A stretch of DNA of 64,000 nucleotides from Rapana venosa. Its lineage: Eukaryota > Mollusca > Gastropoda > Neogastropoda > Muricidae. A program made the position numbers and the translations under genes. How positions within the stretch are numbered: the first letter of the stretch is position 1; every line of letters starts with the position of its first letter. This document shows positions 38,501 to 53,000 of this stretch, piece after piece. Under the pieces are notes generated by a model, which ran no database searches, was not told the origin of the DNA, and was given only the letters and a program-made list of their open reading frames with translations. The DNA lies in the NCBI GenBank assembly GCA_028751875.1, contig CM054157.1, positions 5,947,470-6,011,469 of the forward strand, read 5' to 3'.

Positions 38501-41500
38501 CCTCAAACACTGTCCACACTTTGTATAGATCCGAAACCTATCACTACAGTCACAAAGGGGAAAAGGGATCACCCAATAACATTGACATGACTTTTTCTTT
38601 GCTATCAGATAACTGCACAGAACTATTCCCGCTATTTCTGTCTTTAGCTTTATCCCATACTACTGGTCCTTGAGAATACAGGGGTTGTTTTTTTGTGTGT
38701 TTTTTTAATCAGTTCACAATCTTTGTTGTGTTCACATAAGCCACACGGGAAAACAGTAACTGTTGAAATCTGGGGGGGGGTTTGATAAGCTATAAACAAA
38801 CAAACCACCGTTTAAAAAAATCCTGCTGTAGGGCTCAAGGTAAAAGGATAGCCTCAGCAGATGGTAAAGAGCTCACAAAGATCACCCACAACTGACTGAG
38901 CAGCATCTTAGCAGAATCAACGGCCTCTGAGAAAGGGATACTTTTTCTTCTTTTTAAAAAAAAAATGAGTTCAACATACATTTCCACATTCTAAATAAGA
39001 CAATGAGTTCAACATATATATATTTTAAAAAAACAGAGAGAGATGGAGAAGGTTCATCAATGTCAAACCTCCCCTTGGAGAAACATGACAAAAAAGGAAG
39101 AAGAAGAAGAAGATTCACAACATTGACATACATTTACTATGAGCTGAAGGAGTTGTCGAACAGTCCAAGTATTTTGAACTGGGTAAACACTAAATCCCTC
39201 ATTTACTATGCTCGACTTTTAAATATTGTGTAAACACTTATTGATATATCCACAGCCACACTTCATTTGGATAGCTGCTTCTTTTGCTTTAAACAGTAAA
39301 GGCCTTAATTCGTTTGAGGAATTTTCTTGGCTTATAAATTCTTCAAATGATGATTCTTTCTTCAACGCTTGTTCTAAATAATACTTTATCACCAGTTTCC
39401 TGCTACATTGATCCATTTTGTTTTCTTTCAAACCGTAAATTTCTCAACATTTAAATGCAAAATTAGAATTTTAATCCTGCTCTGACATGTTTGGTTTTTT
39501 AAAGAAGGAAGTTTCACTACCCAGAACCAAGTAAAAACAGCAGAAACAAACCAAAAGTTCAGAAACACTGGGGACAGAATCGATTCTGTGGCTGGTGTTA
39601 GTGAAAGACAGTGAACCAATTAATTTAAACATAAGAAAGCAGCTCAGCTCACAAAATGTGCACAGCAGCAGCTATGTATGAAGAACATATGTGCATACAG
39701 AGCTCCTTCAAAATGACAAATTTGTGAAATACATCTAAAATCAAAAAGAAATCACTGATGATTCCAAAACTCTGTAATTCTTATTTTTCCCATTCTTCAT
39801 GTCCCAACACTTCATGAAAATGGACAGATTAGTACTTACGATGTTTGAATAAACCAGAGTTTAACTTTAGTCATGAATGACTAACTTAAGCAATCAACCT
39901 GCAAACACCTTTAACCAGAATCATCACAACAGAATGGCCTAAATAGTACAGATGGTGCAAAAACATGACTAAGTCTTTGCCAAAGGTAACTACCAGGAAA
40001 GATACAGCAGGACCAAGGAAGCAGGTGTACAGAAGTAAAGGAATCTACACAAGCCATTCCTTAAGTCATCTACATCAAGCCCAAAAAGTACACAGTGGAT
40101 AAAGGGCCAACATGTAACTAGCAACATAACACCTTCCATATCATTCCAACCATCATAAAGCACAGATCAAAAGTTGTCAAATGTGAATTATGAAATTATG
40201 TCTGCCTCCCATTTTCTTTTTAAAAATTGTCTTGCATCAAAAAATAGGACTTATATAAAATTCAAATTGATAATGATCCTGTCAAACTTCGAAACTGACA
40301 CAAACAGCAAAATATTACTAGTTCCTTACTGCAAGTCTGCTATCTTTAATGAAATGCCCAACACATCACCTGTCATTTTGACCTTCTTCTGGAAATCAAA
40401 AACATCGCATTTCCTTACTCATAAAATTTACATTGATGGATGAGTACAGGTCAATGATATAAAGACAAATACTTCTTCACTCTAAAGTTATTAGCTATAT
40501 ATGAAAAAAGGTCTGAAAAATTATCTTGGTTTATGTCAGCCAATTAATAGTTAAGTACAGTAAAAGACTCCACTATGCTGTTAATCTTCAGGTTCCCATC
40601 TTGTTAATGATTAACTTTAGTAACCATAGCTTTTCTGTCTACACATCCAAGCCAGTCTTTGACACTGTACATTTATTACATAACCCAAGCTATTATCAAA
40701 CTGTTAGCACAAAGCCATTTGCCAACAAATGTTCTTTAATCCATCAACATGAAACAAGTATATAAAGCAGCAGCACAAAGCTGTTTACAAATAGACACCA
40801 CTAGAGTCAATCAACCTATGACAAGCAAAGAAAGATACAGAAAACAAATTATGGCAAAATGATCCAACATGTTTTGCAGTTCTTGAATAATACAAGAAAA
40901 TATGACGTTTAAAAGACTTGCAGTGCCAGTATTTGTACACATGCACAACAAAAAGTGCACTCTTCTGTAAAGTGAAAAAGCACCAAAACAAACTTTACAA
41001 ACAACAAACAAGCAAAACCTCCATGCACATACGGTCACACAGACATCAAAACATGTTAGTTTGGTGACAGGATACCAGCTGTTCAAAGAAAAGAAATGGT
41101 TCTTTATTAAGTTACACAAAGAGCAAAGAAACAAATCAAATACCGTAATTCACAGACTGTAGGCCTCAACTTTTGTTCTTGAAACAGACTCCTGCAATTC
41201 ATCCTATACTGCAACCTAAGTATAACTTGACCTAAAATCAGTAATACACCTTTAATTCTTTGCATGAAATCCATGACAAAAATTCCCCTTGTGTTTAGTA
41301 TTTGTTTCTTTTTGGCTTCATCACACAACCAAAGCAAATACACAGAAAAGAAAACTTCAGACTTCCTCTAGTGAATTAAGAATAGTCATAGTGGTTCTCA
41401 AGATTATGTGACTCTTCCCAAGACGAGTACATTAACCTTGGTCAAAGGAATCAATGATCTTGCTCCTTAAGATTTGGGTGAATATTTTACAATGCTATTT

Positions 41501-44500
41501 TTGGCCAACCCCCCCCCCCCCCCCCCCAAAAAAAAAAAAAAACCCTTCCGAAAAAGTTTTGTATTTCTATCTATTCAGTAAACAGAGCTGACATAAAAAC
41601 TTTTTTTTTTTTTTTTAAATTGAAAAGAAGTTAGTACAGAAAGGGGAGACCAGCTTGGCTGAATGTTGATTCATATTTCAGACAGGTTCTTCAATGATTA
41701 AAGGGTCTTTTTCTTTTCTTTCCTCTTTTTTAACCAAGTCCAGAAATCCAATGTAAAAAACAAAAAAAAGGCCTACTGCAGTCTGTCAGTTACAGCAACA
41801 CCCCAACAAAAAGTCTGTGAGCCAGAACGCACTCCATTCTCAAAACAACCTGCATGCACAAACACAACACAACACAACAACACACAGAGACACATAACTC
41901 CCAAGGCAGCAGGCAGACTACAAACAAGAAACAGGAAAGGAGAAGGAGGAGGAGGAGGAGGCAGGAGAGAAGGTTGCGGGATACTTTTTTCTTTTTGCCG
42001 GCATGTTCGATGTACAGCTCCTGCAGGTAATCAATCAGCTTCATCTGCTGGCCAATGGTGCTCTCAAACTTGTACTTCTCCAAAAAGTGAAGGCCCTAGT
42101 GGTACAACACAAGCCGTGAGTCACAGCATTAGTGTGGGCAGGGCGATGAACGTTAGCAATGTGGTGTGGTGGGTTTCTTCAGCTTGGGGAGAGGTGGTTT
42201 AGAAACATTTCTGCCATTGTTGGTCTTGTGTTTTATATTGAGAGTGAGTGAGTGAAAGGAGAGTGAGTGAGTGAAAGGAGAGTGAGTGAGTGTGTGCGTG
42301 CGTGCGTGCGTGTGTGTGTGAGAGAGAGAGAGAGGAAGGGGGTCGGCACAGGTGTGTGTGGCATGGTGTGATGAAGTGTGTGTGTGCATGAGTGCATGTG
42401 TATTTATACATACATCTCCATGTACACATGCATTTATGCATGTGCAGTCTTGTATGCATGCATTCAAGTGTTCACTCAAGTTTTCACTTTCACATTTACT
42501 TTCTCTTTAATTCATAAATATTAATGTGATCAGTTGATTAGCAAAGTACTCTTACTAATATGACAAACTTCTTTTTAAATCTAAAATTCATCTTGGGTTC
42601 TCTGTCTCTCCACACCCCTCCATATGAGACCTGCTCGCAGAACATAGACCTGAAGCATTTTAATTTAATTGGCTCAACTACTTCTGTCTCCTTACTCCGC
42701 TTCACACAGGCCAAGTCTAGACCAAAATAAGAATTTTATAATGCACCCATAAAAAAAAAGCAAAATGTTGAGAAAGATATAAACAAGAAAACATACATAA
42801 ATCAACAAGTTTAGAAGATACCTGGTTGTGAGAGATTTTACCATATGTGACGTGCAGATGAATATATATACGATTAAATATGATGTTAAAGTACATTTAT
42901 CTAACTGTATAATACTTAGTTCTCTAATAAATGAAGCCACAATAAGAAAAGCACTACACCAAAAATATACTTGGATCTTAGAGAGAGACTGACAAGTTAG
43001 CCAAGCACAAAGACTATCTGAATAACTACCGATGACAGTAAATACAATCACTAAGCATGCATTCAGAAATTATATCAACAGAGTGAATATTCTCATCAAA
43101 TTATTGTCCTAGAGTAAGGAGGCACATATAGAACATGATTAACCAAGACATCCCCTATTCTTCAAGAGAAGAAAAAGAACAGGAGAAAAAATGTGCGTGT
43201 GTGTGTGTACACGGTGCGTGTGTGTGCGCACACCTGGGTTTGTGTGTGTGATCATTTTTTTAAGCTATCTTGGAATGTTTACAACAATCTGAAATGTATT
43301 TTTCTTGTGTCTTGTGAGATAATTATAGGTATCAATGTGCCTGCCGGTATTGTAATTGCCCTTCATGGGATGATTAAAGTGTTTTTGACTTGACTTGACT
43401 TGACAATCTGTTGCACTTATCCATCACCAAGTCTTTCAACCAGCTCCATCATGGAGTATCAACCTTGTTCACGGACAACTGACGTACTTTACCCAACTAT
43501 CTTAAAATAAAAAAATTACCTTGTGCATTTTTTTAGGAGTACACACAACCTTATTTGTCTTTTTAACTTAAAAGTGTGCATTTTACTGCATGTTTTACAA
43601 ATCCATCTATGCTCCAACCACAACTCCCTCAATACATCCTCTGAGCAAGGATAGTAATACTTTTCAGATCCTTATACTAAACAATTGAATCATTTGATAA
43701 GCTCTGGCGACGGTGAGATACCTTCTTTTCTCATGTCTGTCTTTAGCAATTCTGAACATGGTGCATCACCTCAACCCCTTATAGTGTAACTATTGTGCTG
43801 TATTTATCAATCAATTCTATAGCCTGGCCTTTAAAAAAAAATTTTTTATCAAATACAGAAAAAAACTATATGTAGAGAAAAATTATCACACACTGGATTA
43901 TCTTCTGTATTTGATTACTACCAGTATCAAGAAACCTTATTTCTTCCACCAGCCTAAATCTCAAGCAGCACTGGGCTTAGCCAACAACAACACATGGACA
44001 AGAAGAGCTTTTCCCCCTCAAACTCCTGTCAACAAGCAGCAGCACTACATCAAGGAAAACACCAACACTCCCACAAGAGCTCTTCTTCACGGCTGACGAA
44101 ACACCTGTCATCAACAGCACTGCACCTGGCAAACAATACTTGGACAGGAGAATTTCCCTTCAAACTCCTGTCCACAACAATACTGCAGCAGTCAGCAAAC
44201 ATGTGGACAAGAGCTTTTCTTTTTCTGCAAGCATCTTAGCTAACGGCACCCCCTCGGACGACAGACAGGCTTGCTTACCTGTAAGGCCTCTGTGAAGTTC
44301 TCCAGGCTGACCTTCTCCCCGAAGATGAGCTCAAACTTGTCCATGGCCTGGTCCAGATGCTTGCGCAGCTTCAGGTTGGTGCTCTTCACCTCCTGCAGCT
44401 CTGTCATCTTACTAGACAACTGGAAGGTATCACAAACACACAATGACCATCAAGAGTCAGTCAGCAGCAGTCCATGGGGGGAGCGTAGATCTTCTAGTCA

Positions 44501-45054
44501 GTAAAGCACATCATTCTACAGCCTTAAGTACAACTGGCAGACAATACTGTGTAAAAGTGTGACTAGAGTTGAGAGTAGAAAGGATTAACGACTGTGGTTT
44601 GTAGTTTCTTTGTAAACAGGCTAGGATAGTCCTTTTTTTCGTTTTTTGTCTTTTATTTTTCATTCCTCAGCTAAAGCCCCAAGGTTCACCACTGGTGAGA
44701 TTTTGCTTATGGAAATGTTTTCACCCATCTTTAAGGTAGCCGCAGTCCAACTTCAAGGATACCTGGTTTCTAAACTATCACTGGCTTAACTGTTAAAGAT
44801 GGCTCAACTGTTTTCCATAAATGATGGTATGGATGATTACAAAAATGCTAATACTCTTTTTTAAATGAAGAAAAATCCACACGTGTGCACCTGAAAAGCA
44901 CTCAAATACTCTCTTGAACATACATAGGCTTCCATACATCCACATACTACTCTGCACACAACGTACAACAGAAGGCTCATCAGACTAAAGTAAAACTGTT
45001 TATCATACAAAAATGTTCACTGACTTCGTCTTTTATAAATCATTAAAGAGGATG

Positions 45055-45111
<57 letters not shown>

Positions 45112-48100
45112 TTTCCAAAAGAAATATCTGAATAAAAAGATAAGAGATAAAGAATAAAAAAAATATTTAAAAATTCTCTCAAAACTAGGCAAAGTAAAGA
45201 TCAAAAGCAAAACCACAACAACAAAAGACAAACCCTTATCACACAACCAAAAAGAAAAGTTGCCATCATTGTGCTGAATCGTCACACTCACTTCTTCCTT
45301 CAGGTCGTTGATAACCTCACTCTCTGCTCGGATGTTCTGACCTTGAACCTCCAACACTTCCTGGTATTTCCGTTCTTTCTCTTCAAATGTGCACATCTGC
45401 CATCACAGAAATTACAGGATTTATATTTATAACAAATATGAGAACACCAATGACACACAAAAACAGACACCACAATAACAAAGTTACCACCAAAATAAAA
45501 GTAATTTACGAAATGTATACTTCAGCCAACATAGACAAGAGGTGATAACAAAAATAAGGGGAAAAGCAGAGAGAGGAATGGGGAAAGTAACCATCGTAAA
45601 GTAAAGGTCTAATGTATGGCTATCTACAGTAAAAATAAAGTCAAAAGTGTGGTTCTCTGAAGTATGGAAAAACTTTAGCCCCAATTTATCATAGCTTTTT
45701 TTTTTTTTTAGAGAGAGTGTGTTTTACTTCATCTCAAAACATGTTCCACAACCATAAAACATAACAGAAAGTAAAGATGTCAGGATAACATTTCCCACCA
45801 AAATAGAATTTATAATTGTGCTCCAGTCTTATAGTGTGTGTGTGTGCGCGCGCGCACCCGTGCATGCATGCGTATGTGTAAGTGAGCATGCATTTCCTGT
45901 CAAAACTACGAAGCAAAACGAAAAACAAAACCAACCAGAAAAACCTCCAAAGCTTATAGATATATATCCTACCTTAGCAGACATGTGTTGCACTTTAGAT
46001 CTTTCATCCCTCAGCTGTTTGTTCAGTTTGTCGACCTCTGCCTTGTGCTGAGTGAAGACAACCTGCAGCTCCTGGTTCAACTGACCCACCTGAGAATCCA
46101 CCTTTGTCCTGACAAAACAGCAAAACACAAGTGCAAGTATTCACCAGTTTCTGCGCATCTAACAAAAGACAACTGGGGTTCCCCCCCCCACCCATCCTTC
46201 AAAACTCATTTGATTGATTAGAAATATGTATGACAGACGCTATAGCCAAGTGGTTAAGACTGTTTGACTTCAATCCCACTGATGGGTCCATGAAGTCGTG
46301 GGTTCAAATCTCGGCAGTGTCTGGTGAATGAAGGGTGGGGAGTTTTACGATTTCCCAGGTCTTCTTCAAGAACAGTTCTGCCAGTGCCTTAATTCCCTTC
46401 ATGTATATACACAAGATCAAATATGTATGTTAAAGATCCTATAATTCATGTCAGTTTTTGGTGGGTTACGGAAACACAAACATACTTAGCATACATCCCC
46501 GAACTTGGAATGCAGCTACCACCATTGTGGGCAAAAACGGCAATACACGCAAAATCTCACCTTCGGTGAACCTCAGAGCTCTAGCAAAGGAACGAGACAA
46601 GAAAAAAAAGTATTACATCATAATCCCTATTTCCTCTCATCCATGCACTCATCAACACACTACTTCACAATGACCCTCTCAATTTTTGGCATTTCTCTCT
46701 TCCAGCTTTGACTATGACACTTTCCACTCCCGTAAAGCTCCCCTTGTCTCTTTCTCACTCAGTCTTTTCCATCAGACTTTCACTGCCTGTGTACCAGAGT
46801 CCAAAGACAGTTGCTAACCTTGCTGATGACAAAGCCTGCAGTTTCTTGTTAGCTCCTTCCAACTCCTGCTCTCTCTCGCTGACAGCCTTCTCATAAGTTT
46901 GTCTGCAAAACGAACAGATAACCAAGGTGATGCACAGATTCTGACATGATATACAGCGAGACCAAGAAAAGTCAAGTTTCATTTGGGGTTTGTCAATTGA
47001 ATTCATTACAGTAACATATACATGATACCCCATGATTTGAATTTTTTTTTTTTAATTGGGAAAGCAAACAGGAATACCACTTTTAATCATGGACAATCTG
47101 AAGTTCTTTTAGGAAGCTTTCTCATTTGTACATTGTACCTTTTATTCAATGACGATGCTGATGACGATGATACAATGACAGCAATGAAGATGATAATGAC
47201 AATAATAGCAACATAATAGACATCAAAACTACACGCTTCAATGACCCATAACTTCACCTAAATCCCATCCAAAGTGTGCTGTCAGCTCACTGGAAAAACT
47301 GGGAACACCCAGTCAAGCATCATCCACTGAACAGATGAGATTTTGAGAATATTTGTCAAATAACTTAAACCAACAGTACACATGCATTGGGACTAGTTGG
47401 CACTAGGGCATGCTGTGATAGAAAATATAGGGTGCAGCCCTGTCAAGAAGTCTCGAGGAAGGTGTACTTCCAAAGCATTATTAACAAACCATCCTCATTA
47501 GAAATGATCATCAAGTGATAACAGAAAATTGTATCTGATTCAGTGGACCACACAGCTCTGATCTCAGGATGATCTCATCTTGGTTTTGCCTAGACTTCAG
47601 TGTGCATAGTGAGTTTGTGTCAAAGCTTCCAATGCCTGAACATTCATGGGGGAATGGTCAATCAAGGGACATTTGTGATAGACGCTGTTTCCCATGTGGG
47701 TGTCTGGCTTACTTTTGCTCTGTGGCTAAACCAATGCTATCAACAGCATGGGATTTTAGTCAGTAGTAGTGTCCTGTACATATTGGATCAGGAAAAAGCA
47801 TCACTGAATACACACAGTAATCCAGCACCATGAATGACATTAAAAGCTCCTTGTAAACTTTTGACTATGAGGGAAAAACAGAGCAAATCTGGGTATGAGA
47901 GTTGCGGTGACATTGGAGTGATGGTATGGCAACAACAGCACTAGTACACCATAGAAGATTGGACATCATAGAAGAATTTTTTTTTTTTTTAAACCTTTAT
48001 CTTACATCCTTTCTGGGTATGAAAGTATATATCATGAAAATTGTCTCTGATACAAGTGGAAGATATCAATGAAATGTTTCCAGTGAAAATAACTAGTTTT

Positions 48101-48915
48101 GGGGTGCACATGCATGCACATAGCAAAAAACATACACACACATACAGAGGAAAACATACACACAAATGCACACACATACAGGAAAACATACAAACACACA
48201 AACACAGAAAACATGCACACATGCCTGAGCGCACACAAGCACACACAAGCAAAGCAAAGGGTGAACTGATGATTTACTTGCCTCATTTCATTCCACTGGG
48301 ATTCTTGTTTCTGAGAGTCGGCAACAATGGCTTCCATGTCTTTGATCTGGTCTTCCAACTCCATGCAGAGGGCGACAAGCCTTTGGCTTTTCTAACACAC
48401 ACACACAGGACGGGATAGCCTGATGGTTAGCGTGATGTGCTTGTGATCTGCGATTCCCGTTGAAGAGGATTTTTCCTCTGGAGTTAACATCAATGCCAAC
48501 TCCACTCTCCCCAAAGTCCTTCGGATGAGACTATAAACCGAGGTCCCGTGTGCGAATGCACACAGAACATCTTGCGCACACGTTTAAACCCATTCCGCTT
48601 TTCAGAAGAGTAGGCCATTGTGTGCTGGTGGTAACGGATGGCAAAATTTCCAAAACTGCATACACACAGGGACTGGATGAAAAAAAGCTGAGTGCTTATT
48701 CCATTATCCTCGAAATAAAAGAATAAAAATTGTTTTAAAAAAAATTAAAAACACAAATACATGAAAGTGCAATATAAGATTTTTGTAAAGTTGTAAAGGT
48801 TTTATATTTCATACTGATTTAATATGAAGTGAACAAATAACAGCCATGAGCACTCATATTTCCCCAAATGACATAATGTTCATACTGGATAATCTGGTGT
48901 CCAGCCTAAGCTTTG

Positions 48916-48992
<77 letters not shown>

Positions 48993-50021
48993 GTGTGTGT
49001 GTGTTATGTGTGTGACAACAGTGCTTTCATTTACATTTCAGGTTGCACTTTACCTCAAGCTCTGAGTGTGTTACATACCATTAATTCCACTTCATGTTAT
49101 TTTATTGCTGCGTGTTTTTACAATTGGACTCTAGCTCAAGTTCTGAGTAAGTTGTAGCATAAGTTGTGAGTAAGTTGTACTTTTAATTCTATTTCTTGTT
49201 GCTGCTGTTTATTTTGCAATGGGACTCTAGCTTAAGTTCTGAGTAAGAAACACCTTTAATTCCATTTTATGTTGTTGCCGTTTGTTCTGCAATTGAACTC
49301 TAGTTTAAGCTGTGAGTAAGTTGTAAGTGTACCTTCGCTTCCATGTCATACTGTTGCTGCTTGGTCTGCAGCTGGTCTTTCAGCAGTGTGATCTCCATGA
49401 CTGTGGCGGCTTTGTCACGATGGGACCCATTCTGTCGCTCTTCAAGATTCTGATGACCAAAAATACAAACAATTTAAGATAAAATCTCCATCATAGTAAC
49501 TCCAATTTCCAGTTTAAAAAAAAAGACCCTACGTGAAACCTGTGTCTTGATTCCAATATCTTCTGCTTTCCTCTTTAAAAGCATGTATGCCATCTGTGTT
49601 GTTCTGTGCTTCTATTTTACAAGTCTTCTATCATGACTATTATCCAATATGCTCTTTGATCACATTTCGAAGCAACAATGTTGTGTTATACATTATCAAA
49701 GATACTTGTCACCTTTCTTACAACCATTTCAGTTCTTACGTAGATTTTGACCTATTCTTTCCAAAGAAAATAGTCTTTCGGTTTTTACTGTGAGGCCAGT
49801 ACCATCCCTTTTGCGCTAACAAACCAAATGGAATTTAAAAAATTTTTTATTCACACACAATAACATACCCAGATACTACTAAGGTGGGTCGGTGGTCTAG
49901 AGGTAACACGCCTGCCTAGAAAGCAAAAAGTCTGGGTCAGAAGTGTGCGGTGGTTCGAATCCCGTTTGGACCCGAAACTTTTTCCCCACCCATTATACCA
50001 TGAGTGGTGGTCTGGGCGCTA

Positions 50022-50052
<31 letters not shown>

Positions 50053-53000
50053 CAGGTGTTTCACAAAAATTATTTAGCGCACATAAAAGAACCCATGGCA
50101 ACAAGAGAGTTGTCCCTGGCAAAATTCTGTAGAAAAAAGCCACTCTGATAGGGAAACAAATGCAGTTGCAGACAAAAAAAAAAGACAAAAAAAGGGGTGG
50201 CGCTGCTCTGTGGCGACGCGCTCTCCCTGGGGAGAGCAGCCCGAATCTCACGCAGACAAATCTGACGTGACTTAAAGTGGTATAAAATAAATAAATGCTG
50301 AAAATGGCAAAACAACATCAAACGTGGAACATTTCTTTCCACACACACACACACGCAAACTAAAAAAAAAAAACCCCAGACACTCCAGACGACCGAAAAC
50401 GCGCTTCACCAGCCAGCCCACCTTATACTGTCGCTGCAGCGTCTCGTACTGTGAGCGCAACACCCGCAGTTCCTGCTCGGCGCCGGCCGCCAGCTGGATG
50501 TTGCTGGCCCGCAGCATGGCGCCGTTGTCCAGGGCGCGCTGCAGCTTGTCCAGCCGCTCGCGCAGCTCCGTCTCCTGCCGCTTGCCGGCCGACAGCAGGG
50601 AGCGAGCCTCGCTGACCGCCAGGTTGGACTCGTGCAGCTCTCTGCGCAGTTCCGTCACTAGGGTGTCTCGGGACACCTGGAAGGTTAAAGAGAGTCGGTT
50701 CTTGTGGTGTCTTGCTTAACTGAACATTTAGATCATTTCAAGGTTGGAAAACAGTTTTTGGAAACGGCGGATAAAAATGTATGAATACTTAAAAGCATTG
50801 AGAAAAAATCGTAGTATTTTTAAGAATTAAAATGTCACGTCAAAGAAACAAACAGGATAAACAGGGAAGCGGGCAGAATCTGAAGATTTCCTCATTGTGA
50901 TATAAAATGACTTTCACTTCTCTTCCATGATCTTCTGCCTCCTTCACGAAAACACAAATCATGATATAAACAAATGCATTTAGCTTCAACCTGAAGACAT
51001 CTCAATACAAAAATGAAGCCTGGTATTATCTGGTTGGCTTATGTTATTCCTGATCATCTAAGATCTTTCTTTTTTTTTAAATACACACAATAGCTTCATT
51101 CTCCACTTTCTGATTGCAAACCAAGCTCTACAGAATTGCTGACTACTGTCTTCAGTAAATGCTAAAGGACACAAAACAAAATGAGATGTCCCGTTTCTGA
51201 TTTTCCCGAAATGCAGGTTACCCCACCAGCTCCAGCTCACCGTACTACTAGCAGTGGGGCGTGTGTTGGCTCGCTCCAGGTGCTTCTCCAGCTCCTCCAC
51301 TTTGGTTGTCAGGTAAGCGTTGTTCTTTCGCAGCTCGGCCATTTGCGATGTGTCATCCATGGCTTCCTTTTCTGACTCTGCTGCTTGCTGCTGCTTGGCG
51401 GCCATTTCCAGGGAAGCCACCTCTTGCCGGAGTTTGCTGGAGTCTGCCATCAAGTCTTTGACCTGCAGTTCCAGCGACTCCACTTTGGACTCGGCCTCAG
51501 TCTGGTGCTTCTTGCACGAGGCTTTCTCGTTCTTTAGCTGAGATTGTCTGCACCGTCAGCGTCTGCACTTCAGCTTCCAGTTCGTCCTTCTGCCGTTTTG
51601 CCTTGGCTGCATCGGCGGTCAGTGTGTTGGTGCGGCCTTCCAGTTCTGCCTTCTCCTGCTTCAGTTTTTCCAGGGATGAGGTCAGGTCCTTCACCTGGTT
51701 GGATAGGGCATCTTTCTCTTCCTGCAGCTGAGCTATCGCTGAAGACTTGTTGTCTTGGGACTGCTGCCGATTCTGAAACAGTTCCAGGTGTTTCTCTTCC
51801 TTTCAACCACTCTTTGTAAAATAATCTTGAATTCTGTCTACACAACCAACACATGATCATTGGTAATCCTGAAAACATCAAATTTCATTTCCAGTTAATT
51901 CAGGTCTGTCTCTAACTCTAACAGAATTTTACGAATCACAACACAAATTACAGGGGAAAGATTCTTCCTGTTATGGTCACACAATAACCATACAATTACA
52001 CAAATTAGAAGACTCAAAAGTGTCCTGAAAATTTACAGGCATCTAGGAGCAGTGACACTGCCTCTGGACAATAGCATCTTTGAAAAACTCACACCAAGTT
52101 CCCTGAAAATATTTGGAAAAAAATTACAAACAACAGTAAATAGTTTATCCTTAAATTTCAAGAATGGAGAAAAGATGCTAAAACTTCCACTCACCCCAAA
52201 CTTCTACGGAATATATGAGATGACTGCCATATCACGTTTAACGGTTAAACTCCATACAGTTTTCCACAGACATCAGCAGCTGGCATCAATTACAATGGCC
52301 TCCTAAAACTCTCTAGCCAGGATTTCTGTGCATTCTTGGTAGTATTTTCAATAAGAAATCTACATAATTATGCATTATAATGACAGTGCTGAGAAGTTGA
52401 TTCATTCAAACCAGTTGTTCTACATATTCTACTCTGTCAATTAAACTGAGTTTAAACCATATCAAATTCATCATCATCATCATCATCATTAACCATTACA
52501 CCCAGTGGTGTGTAGGGCAGCAACAAAGCGCTTCCACTCCTGTCTATCCTGGGCCAACCTAGTCACTGATCCCCAAGAGTGCTGCATGGCCTTCATCTCA
52601 CTTTATATCAAATTCATACGCATACAAAAAAAAGCAAAGAAAAAATACACAGAACTATACCACCACATCGCACATGTGACACTTACCTGCAGAGACTCCA
52701 GCTGACGTTCCAAACTCTTCACTTTGGATTCAAGGGTGTACTTTTCCTGAGTCAGATCACCCACAAGCCGATGGCTCGAAATCAGTGCCTTTCCCGCCTT
52801 CACCTTGTCCACCTCCTCTCTAGCAGACCTCTTTTCTGCCGCCAGCTCGTTTTCCAGGGCCTTGTGCTGCTGGTCCAGCGTCGTGAGCTTTCCCCTCAGC
52901 TCCGCGTTCTCATCTTCCAGGTTCTTCACTCTGGCTTCAAGGTCCTGCTGTCTGCTCTCCGACGCCGCTCTGCCTCTGGAGGACTTCCCAGCGCCAGTTT

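Larger units (their letters stand above)
37260..41980. other. Intron stretch, mostly featureless
   Basis: The left half of the large intron is AT-rich. It contains a GT-rich area near 38290-38450, a retrotransposon tail at 39033-39113, one short open frame at 39219-39416 and a C/A homopolymer pair at 41510-41541. I found no further CIT exon. Confidence 0.5.
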
